A stretch of 64,000 bases of DNA from Pontimonas salivibrio (GTDB lineage: Bacteria > Actinomycetota > Actinomycetes > Actinomycetales > Microbacteriaceae). Under the pieces are notes generated by a model. That model had not been told where the DNA came from, made no database searches, and saw only the letters and a list, made by a program, of their open reading frames with translations. A program made the translations under genes and the position numbers. The DNA lies in the NCBI RefSeq assembly GCF_002950575.1, contig NZ_CP026923.1:1240001-1304000 (forward strand). Reading direction: 5' to 3'. Below are positions 58,642 through 64,000 of this stretch, one piece after another (positions within the stretch are counted from its first letter, which is position 1; every line of letters starts with the position of its first letter).

Positions 58642-59460
58642 TCAGCCCGTAGCTCGCGACGGCATCAGAGTTTCCCTCGGCACCTGCTCCAAAAGCTGGC
58701 CAATCGTCTCTGCCGTCGAGAGGAGCTCGGGCAAAATCCGCTCCCTACTCTGCGCCGGCTTCTCCCCCACCTGGGCAGTCGCAGCATTCAGTGCCGCGAC
58801 GATAGAACCAGCCCGTTGAAGAGGCACAGCTAGAGACCTTAGACCAAGCTCGAGCTCTTGGTCCACCATGCTCCAGCCATGAGCCCGCACATGTTCCACC
58901 TCTTCCCGGAGCAGGTCTTTGTTCACGATCGAATAAGCGGTCCGAGCGGGGGAAGGAACCCACGAGCTGAGGAGCTCATCCAACCGCTGAGCGTCGAGTG
59001 CGGCAAGCAAGATCCGGCCCATCGAGGTGTGCCAGACGGGAAGCCGAGCGCCTATTCCCAGCGATACGGTCATCACACGGGCAGGCCTGGCTCGAGCAAC
59101 ATAAACGATTTCGGCGCCTTCCCTGACCGTGACAGATACTGCCTCCCCCAGTGAATCCGATAGTGCTTCGATCGGACCCGACACCAATTCAGAGATTCCA
59201 AGATTCGTGAGATAGTGGTAGCCCAACTCCAGCACCTGCGAAGTTAGCCGATACTGCCGCTCGGCGTAGCTGAGATATCCCAAGGCTTCTAGCGTTTTCA
59301 GTAACCGTCTAGTTGTCGCGGGATTGAGACCCGTCTTGTCCGCCGCCTCAGCCACGCTGAGAAACCCACCCGAGGCTCCGACGAGCCTCAGCAGCTCAAG
59401 CCCGCGAGCGAGAGACTGGACAAAATCCCCCTGAGTGTGGGGAATCGAATGGGTGTTCAC
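58642..59460 (-). CDS. IclR-family transcriptional regulator
   Basis: 272 aa. Winged HTH at the N-terminus: FVQSLARGLELLRLVGASGG, LSVAEAADKTGLNPATTRRL, LKTLEALGYLSYAERQYRLT. The IclR effector domain follows (GEAVSVTVREGAEIVYVARA; HTSMGRILLAALDAQRLDEL; VDQELELGLRSLAVPLQ). It overlaps the thiolase gene stop by 4 nt, so it is co-transcribed as the last gene of the leftward unit. PcaR/PobR-type regulators of aromatic or beta-ketoadipate genes belong to this family; probable operator at 61972-61999. Confidence 0.92.
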   Translation of the reverse strand: MNTHSIPHTQGDFVQSLARGLELLRLVGASGGFLSVAEAADKTGLNPATTRRLLKTLEALGYLSYAERQYRLTSQVLELGYHYLTNLGISELVSGPIEALSDSLGEAVSVTVREGAEIVYVARARPARVMTVSLGIGARLPVWHTSMGRILLAALDAQRLDELLSSWVPSPARTAYSIVNKDLLREEVEHVRAHGWSMVDQELELGLRSLAVPLQRAGSIVAALNAATAQVGEKPAQSRERILPELLSTAETIGQLLEQVPRETLMPSRATG

Positions 59461-60629
59461 CTTTCTAAAACTACCGCCATACCCTGGCCAACACCGATAC
59501 AGATCGCCGCAACGGCAACACCAGAGCCCCTCTGGGCAAGCTGGTGAGCAAGGTGTCCAATAATCCTCGCGCCGGATGCCCCGAGCGGGTGACCTAGGGC
59601 GATGGCACCGCCGTGGGGATTTACTCTCTCCGGGTCAACGTCCGGCCAACCTTTTAGGCAGGCCAGTGCTTGCGCTGCAAACGCTTCATTAATTTCGAGC
59701 AAATCAACATCCGCCCACGTCTTACCTGCCTTGGCCAAAGCACGATTAGCCGCTTCAACTGGGGCGATACCGAATACATCGGGGTCGTTTCCCACAACAG
59801 CACGAGAAGCAATCCGGGCAAGCGGATCCTGCTTGGCTGCCAGTTTTTCACCCCCCAGGAGCAGCATCGCTGCACCATCAGACAGTTGAGATGAGTTGCC
59901 CGCAGTGACCGTCCCGCCGTTTTCTCGGAAGGCGGGTTTCAGGCCAGCGAGACCCTCCAGTGTCGTGTCAGTACGAATACCCTCATCCCGGATGAGCTCT
60001 GAACCCTCCACCGAGACCACCTCAGCATCGAAGGCACCTGCCAACCACGCCTGGTGGGCGAGGTGGTGGCTTCGGACTGCAAAGGAGTCCTGTTCCTCGC
60101 GTGAGATCGAAAAGCGAACAGCCAGAATTTCCGCGCTCTCCCCATTTGAGATCGTCCAGCGCGAGTCCATGGCTGGGTTGACCATCCGCCAACCGAGAGT
60201 GCTGGAATAAATAGTTGCGTTGGATGGCGGATAAGCCCGTCCTGGCTTCGGCAATACCCATGGCGCACGAGTCATCGATTCAACTCCGCCAGCCACAATC
60301 ACATCAGCGTCGCCGGCATCGATAGCGCGCGAGCCCTGCACCACCGCTTCCATTCCCGAACTGCATAAACGATTGACGGTTGTACCAGGAACGCTAGTAG
60401 GGAAGCCCGCGAGCAGGAGCGCCATCCGCGCCACATTTCGGTTATCCTCTCCGGACTGGTTCGCATCGCCCACAATCACGTCGTTAATCGACTCCAGTGC
60501 CACATGCGGTTGACGCTGCATCAAGCTCCTCATCACTGAGGCGGCAAGGTCGTCTGGCCTCACCTCGGCTAATCCGCGGCCGAGACGCCCGAAGTGGCTC
60601 CGCACGGAGTCGAAGATGTAACTAGTCAT
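59457..60629 (-). CDS. Acetyl-CoA acyltransferase (thiolase), PcaF/FadA-like
   Basis: 390 aa. Catalytic Cys in VNRLCSSGMEAVVQGSRAID, NEAFAAQALACLKGW, GGAIALGHPLGASGARIIGH (His) and CIGVGQGMAVVLE (second Cys) show a degradative thiolase. The early stretch (SVRSHFGRLGRGLAEVRPDD) resembles beta-ketoadipyl-CoA thiolase PcaF. It cleaves 3-oxoacyl-CoA with CoA to acetyl-CoA and a shortened acyl-CoA (succinyl-CoA if 3-oxoadipyl-CoA). Overlaps both neighbours by 4 nt. Confidence 0.92.
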   Translation of the reverse strand: MTSYIFDSVRSHFGRLGRGLAEVRPDDLAASVMRSLMQRQPHVALESINDVIVGDANQSGEDNRNVARMALLLAGFPTSVPGTTVNRLCSSGMEAVVQGSRAIDAGDADVIVAGGVESMTRAPWVLPKPGRAYPPSNATIYSSTLGWRMVNPAMDSRWTISNGESAEILAVRFSISREEQDSFAVRSHHLAHQAWLAGAFDAEVVSVEGSELIRDEGIRTDTTLEGLAGLKPAFRENGGTVTAGNSSQLSDGAAMLLLGGEKLAAKQDPLARIASRAVVGNDPDVFGIAPVEAANRALAKAGKTWADVDLLEINEAFAAQALACLKGWPDVDPERVNPHGGAIALGHPLGASGARIIGHLAHQLAQRGSGVAVAAICIGVGQGMAVVLER

Positions 60630-61276
60630 GCCTCAGGGTTCCTTTCCAGAATGGTCTCACCAGTGATATCCGATAGGGAATGGGCGGTGTGCCCACCGAA
60701 GGCTTCTACAAGAACAGGCCCCGCCGGTGTTAGATCGATCACGCCGTGATCGGTGTAGACACGGCTCACGCAACCGAGACCGGTGAGAGGGTAGCTACGA
60801 CTTCCCACCAACTTCGACTCGCCAGTCTTAGTTAGCAAATCCATCATCACCCACACGTTTTTCGCGCCGGCCGCAAGGTCCATTGCACCGCCCACCGCAG
60901 GAATCGCGTCTGGTGTGTTGACCAGCCAGTTGGCCAAATCTCCATTGGTGGCAACCTGAAATGCCCCCAACACACACACGTCAAGGTGCCCCCCACGCAT
61001 CATTGCGAACGAATCCGCGTGATGAAAATACGAGGCTCCCTCGAGTTCGGTGACCGGGATTTTTCCAGCGTTGACGAGGTCGGTATCAATCTGGTCTCCC
61101 TGGGCCTCGGGACCCATTGCCAACATGCCGTTTTCGGTGTGAAGAACGACGTGACGGTCGGGTTCGAGGAAGTTAGACACCATTGTGGGGGCCCCAATAC
61201 CGAGGTTCACGACCGCACCGACTGGAATATCGCGAGCAACGCGCCTAGCGATGTGCTCTCTGGTAGCCAATGTCAT
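60626..61276 (-). CDS. 3-oxoacid CoA-transferase subunit B
   Basis: 216 aa. AVVNLGIGAPTMVSNFLEPD, then HTENGMLAMGPEAQGDQID with the catalytic Glu, GGAMDLAAGAKNVWVMMDLL and YPLTGLGCVSRVYTDHGVID as in PcaJ/ScoB. Forms a heteromer with subunit A and moves CoA from succinyl-CoA to a 3-oxoacid. Overlaps subunit A by 4 nt. In combination with the thiolase, it could be 3-oxoadipate CoA-transferase. Confidence 0.92.
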   Translation of the reverse strand: MTLATREHIARRVARDIPVGAVVNLGIGAPTMVSNFLEPDRHVVLHTENGMLAMGPEAQGDQIDTDLVNAGKIPVTELEGASYFHHADSFAMMRGGHLDVCVLGAFQVATNGDLANWLVNTPDAIPAVGGAMDLAAGAKNVWVMMDLLTKTGESKLVGSRSYPLTGLGCVSRVYTDHGVIDLTPAGPVLVEAFGGHTAHSLSDITGETILERNPEA

Positions 61277-61950
61277 ACTCTCGCCCCCTGCCCTACTTCG
61301 ACAACCCGATCCACATAGATTCCCGGGGTGACGATGGCTTCTGGATCCAAGCTTCCGACAGGGACAATCTGGCGGACTTGCACCACACTGGTCGCGGCTG
61401 CGGTGACCATGATTGGGCCGAAATTTCGGCTGGTCTTGCGGTAAACGAGATTGCCCCAGGTGTCTGATTGGTAGGCACTCACCAGCGCTAGATCGGCGAC
61501 GATAGCGTGCTGGAGAATGGTTGGGGTTCCGGAGAAATCTCGTGTCTCAAGCCCTTCCGCCAAAATCGTGCCAAACCCAGTCGGCGAGTAAAAGGCAGGA
61601 ATGCCCGCGCCACCAGCCCGGATACGCTCGGCGAGATTGCCCTGAGGTATGAGCTCGAGCTCAATTTTTCCGGCGCGATATAGCTCGTCGAAAACCCACG
61701 AATCTACCTGTCTGGGAAACGAACACATCACTTTGCGAACCCGACCTGCTTTGAGAAGGGCTGCGAGGCCGATGTCACCATTACCGGCGTTATTGCTCAC
61801 AATGACCAAGTCTTTTGCGCCCGTATCTAGGAGGCCGTCAATGAGTTCTCGGGGCTGCCCTGCCAGACCGAAACCGCCGATCATCACTGTGGATGCATCG
61901 CGCACATCTCCTAGAGCGTCAGGCACGGAGGGCACTGATTTGTCTAACAT
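61273..61950 (-). CDS. 3-oxoacid CoA-transferase subunit A
   Basis: 225 aa. STVMIGGFGLAGQPRELIDG, LVIVSNNAGNGDIGLAALLK, GIPAFYSPTGFGTILAEGLE and ALVSAYQSDTWGNLVYRKTS are the PcaI/ScoA landmarks. First gene of the four-gene leftward unit A-B-thiolase-IclR. The inverted repeat at 61972-61999 lies 21-49 nt before its ATG. Substrate either 3-oxoadipate, acetoacetate or a related 3-oxoacid. Confidence 0.92.
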   Translation of the reverse strand: MLDKSVPSVPDALGDVRDASTVMIGGFGLAGQPRELIDGLLDTGAKDLVIVSNNAGNGDIGLAALLKAGRVRKVMCSFPRQVDSWVFDELYRAGKIELELIPQGNLAERIRAGGAGIPAFYSPTGFGTILAEGLETRDFSGTPTILQHAIVADLALVSAYQSDTWGNLVYRKTSRNFGPIMVTAAATSVVQVRQIVPVGSLDPEAIVTPGIYVDRVVEVGQGARV

Positions 61951-61971
61951 GACGCCAGGCTAACAAGTATT

Positions 61972-61999
61972 CACATAACGGTCAATGCGCCGTTATGTG
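61972..61999. promoter_or_regulatory. Inverted repeat upstream of the CoA-transferase operon
   Basis: Perfect 10-bp arms CACATAACGG (61972-61981) and CCGTTATGTG (61990-61999) around an 8-nt centre. It overlaps a possible minus-strand -35 TTGACC, with a -10-like TAGCCT 17 nt on. A likely binding site for the IclR regulator; a terminator for the MFS gene is the alternative, but no U-run follows. Confidence 0.6.
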
Positions 62000-62004
62000 T
62001 AATT

Positions 62005-63186
62005 CTAGGTGTAACGAGCGAGAGGTGCGACCAGAATTAATACAGCCGCCATCACGAGAGCCATCGAGTTGTAAGAAGACATCACATGGGCAATTTGCCC
62101 ACCAATGGCGGGCGCAAGAGCAAGCGCCACACTGAGTGGCGCAGAAAGGACACCGTTTAAAGTGCCAAAATGCTGGCGACCCCACCTCACAGAAATCGCT
62201 GTGGCCTGAACGAGCGTATGTGCACCTCGCAACCCGCCGACTAGCAGCGCGACAATCATCAAAACGGGCAAATAATCGCCCACCACAACAAATCCGGCAA
62301 TCCCAGCCCCGCTTCCGAGTGCGACGAATGCGAGCAACAACCTGGGCGCCCGATCGAGACGGAAGAAAAGAAGCCCCAATCGTCCAAACACCTGCCCGAA
62401 ACCGATAGCGGCAAAAAGCCATGCGGCCTGTTCGAAATTCAGCCCCTTCTCCTCGAATAAGGGGATAGCCAAGAAAGTGACACTGAAAATCGCGACGGTA
62501 GTAACGACGAGAATGACACCAAGGCGGAGAAAGCGACCTGTTCGCATAGTGACAGCTACGGAATGCTGCTCAGATAAATCCGATTCCAGGGGATCGGATT
62601 GCCCGCCCGGAGCATCCCGAGGAAGCCAGTGAAAATAAATCGGGATCAGCATTGCCATTACCCCAGCCAGAAGACCGAAAGTGGCACGCCAACCGAGCTC
62701 AGTGAGCATTCCCACCACAATTGGTGCGAAAACTGCCGAGGATAGCCCGCCCGCGATGGTAATGACAGTGAGGGAAAAGTCCAAGGACTGTCGATAGCGG
62801 TGCGTGGCAACGGTAAAAGCCGCTTGATACAAAACAGCTGACTGCCCAAGCCCCACAACTACGAGGGAAATCGCCAACGATGCGGTACTGGTTGCACTAG
62901 CAAACATCACCATTCCCACTACCCCCATGCTTGCCCCAGCAACAAGAACCCTTCGGGGCGAGAGCCGGTCTAAGAGCCGGCCCACGTAAATCCCCGCGAC
63001 GGCGGCAACCAGCAGTCCAATGGACAAAAGGGCAGTGAGTGTCCTGAGATTCCACCCTTCCTGCTGGGAAATCGCCGAAATGGCCACCAACGGCGAATAA
63101 TACAACACGCCCCAGCCGACCACCTGACCCATCGCCAATGCTCCTAGAGCGCCGTCAAAGGAAAAGCGACTATACCCGCCACCCAA
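62005..63186 (-). CDS. Major facilitator superfamily transporter
   Basis: About 393 aa with 12 helices. Helix 1 LGALAMGQVVGWGVLYYSPL, loop 2-3 motif GRLLDRLSPRRVLVAGASMG, and VGGLRGAHTLVQATAISVRW in the C-half. The oxalate/formate-like MFS group is suggested, so an organic acid is plausible. The frame stays open to 63258, but that overlaps the dehydrogenase gene by 64 nt; a TTG at 63186 with AGGA in front is a better start. It probably imports the acid processed by the neighbouring dehydrogenase, CoA transferase and thiolase. Confidence 0.85.
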   Translation of the reverse strand: MGGGYSRFSFDGALGALAMGQVVGWGVLYYSPLVAISAISQQEGWNLRTLTALLSIGLLVAAVAGIYVGRLLDRLSPRRVLVAGASMGVVGMVMFASATSTASLAISLVVVGLGQSAVLYQAAFTVATHRYRQSLDFSLTVITIAGGLSSAVFAPIVVGMLTELGWRATFGLLAGVMAMLIPIYFHWLPRDAPGGQSDPLESDLSEQHSVAVTMRTGRFLRLGVILVVTTVAIFSVTFLAIPLFEEKGLNFEQAAWLFAAIGFGQVFGRLGLLFFRLDRAPRLLLAFVALGSGAGIAGFVVVGDYLPVLMIVALLVGGLRGAHTLVQATAISVRWGRQHFGTLNGVLSAPLSVALALAPAIGGQIAHVMSSYNSMALVMAAVLILVAPLARYT

Positions 63187-63194
63187 AACTGTTC

Positions 63195-64000
63195 CTATCC
63201 CAAGAGCTTCCGCAGAGCAATCAGTTGGCGGTCTCTCCAGACAACCCGCTCGTCCCACTTCTCCAATGGCAGGAGTGCTCGGCGTTGATCGCTAACGGCC
63301 CGCACTAGATCCTCAGTCCATGGGTCATTTTGGCCTCGCTCCTGCCCCATGCGTGCATACGCGGGGCCCATTTTCTGAGCGTGAGATTCAATCCCGCCAC
63401 GAGTGTTGAGATCCGAGGTTTCAAATGGCCCCATAAACGCCCAGCGACGCCCCAAACCGCGCCGGACCACCTCGTCAAGGTCGTCCACACTGATTACGCC
63501 ATCGCGCACCAAACAGTAAGCCTCCCGAAGCAGAGCGCCCTGGAGGCGATTGAACACAAAACCCTCCGTCTCCTCGCGGATCAGCACCGGACTCAACCCA
63601 GAACGGGCATAGAAATCAATTGCCGCCTGCGTGATCGCGTCGTCGGTATACCGAGAGGGGACAACCTCGATGACCGGAATGAGATAAGGCGGGTTCCCCG
63701 GATGGCCGATAAGGACGCGACTTCTTGCCGGAGTCACTGTCGCAAACTCACTGGACACAATTGCCGAACTCGAACTGGCCAGGATTGCGGTTTTCTCCGA
63801 GTAGGCACCTATCTGTTGAAATATCTCGCGCTTTGTGCCAACTTGCTCCGGTGCGCACTCCTGAACCAACGCCGCGCCGGAGAGTGCATCTAGCAAAATA
63901 TCGTGAAACGACACTCGCCCAAATACTTCCTCAACCGAGGAATCGACTACCCCCTCAGAGATGAGAAGTTCTAAGCGAGCTGACATGTCATTGCGGGCTC
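63195..64000 (-). CDS. 3-hydroxyacyl-CoA dehydrogenase-family enzyme (partial, N-terminus outside window)
   Basis: The frame is open to the right edge, so the NAD-binding GxGxxG start lies beyond 64000. Visible part: ARNDMSARLELLISEGVVDS helix, VQECAPEQVGTKREIFQQIG, AILASSSSAIVSSEFA, GHPGNPPYLIPVIEVVPSRY with the catalytic His, FVFNRLQGALLREAYCLVRD and the C-terminal domain. HPGNPPYLIPVIEVVP is the pattern of the lambda-crystallin/L-gulonate/L-carnitine-type branch acting on free hydroxy acids rather than CoA esters. It could supply the 3-oxoacid to the CoA transferase. 8 nt before the MFS gene. Confidence 0.85.
   Translation of the reverse strand, partial: ARNDMSARLELLISEGVVDSSVEEVFGRVSFHDILLDALSGAALVQECAPEQVGTKREIFQQIGAYSEKTAILASSSSAIVSSEFATVTPARSRVLIGHPGNPPYLIPVIEVVPSRYTDDAITQAAIDFYARSGLSPVLIREETEGFVFNRLQGALLREAYCLVRDGVISVDDLDEVVRRGLGRRWAFMGPFETSDLNTRGGIESHAQKMGPAYARMGQERGQNDPWTEDLVRAVSDQRRALLPLEKWDERVVWRDRQLIALRKLLG

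Overview
The window reads as chromosomal DNA of an actinobacterium with fairly high G+C. Microbacteriaceae or a relative is my best guess, from the protein style, Ltp-type repeats, TM2 proteins and IS3-family elements; this is inference from protein character, not a database result. There are no rRNA or tRNA genes and no CRISPR array that I can recognise.

Region 1 (1-17795) is a catabolic cluster around a LacI-family regulator (8812-9825). A tightly overlapping leftward operon carries three hot-dog (MaoC/FAS1-like) dehydratases, a D-malate/tartrate-type dehydrogenase, an SDR, an aldehyde dehydrogenase, a CaiB-type CoA transferase and, interleaved with them, parts of a dipeptide-type ABC importer. 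Beyond the regulator lie an ion-transporter-superfamily permease, a D-tartrate dehydratase-like enolase-superfamily enzyme and a DapA-family aldolase/dehydratase (leftward). Divergent from these are an FAD oxidoreductase, an RraA-like protein, a mandelate racemase-like enzyme and a TauE-type exporter. A shared GAAAACG-type motif occurs upstream of three transcription units and may be the LacI operator. Organic or sugar acids are the likely substrates.

Region 2 (17796-31174) is a decaying accessory stretch. Two 1271-bp copies of one IS3-family element (called IS-A here) lie in inverted orientation; the second is interrupted by an IS407-type element (IS-B) with a 4-bp target duplication. The two halves of one small membrane-protein gene sit beside different IS-A copies and rejoin in frame, with a shared 3-bp target duplication, if the 4.4-kb segment between the copies is flipped back. 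An IS-driven inversion is therefore recorded here. The rest is lipoproteins, SHOCT and zinc-ribbon proteins, several of them pseudogenes.

Region 3 (31530-48032) looks like a defence island: an ApeA-like protein next to a second HEPN protein with an intact RNxxxH motif, PH-like/HIRAN-like and HIRAN-like/BRCT-like proteins, a complete type I restriction-modification operon (hsdM-hsdS-hsdR) with a 12-bp triplet repeat in the hsdS spacer, a GmrSD-like DUF262-DUF1524 nuclease fused to an alkyltransferase-like domain, and a TM2 protein with three Ltp repeats (the domain of a phage superinfection-exclusion lipoprotein).

Region 4 (48293-58523): an M20 amidohydrolase, then a ribose/nucleoside-type operon (periplasmic binding lipoprotein, single-domain ATPase, permease, phosphotriesterase-family hydrolase, glutamine-amidotransferase-like protein, nucleoside hydrolase, ribokinase). 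It diverges from its LacI regulator across a perfect 20-bp palindrome. A VapBC toxin-antitoxin pair follows.

Region 5 (58642-64000): an IclR regulator, thiolase, 3-oxoacid CoA-transferase subunits B and A, an MFS transporter and a 3-hydroxyacyl-CoA dehydrogenase-family enzyme that runs off the end. Together they could take a 3-hydroxy acid to acyl-CoA plus acetyl-CoA. A 10-bp-arm inverted repeat sits just upstream of the CoA-transferase start.
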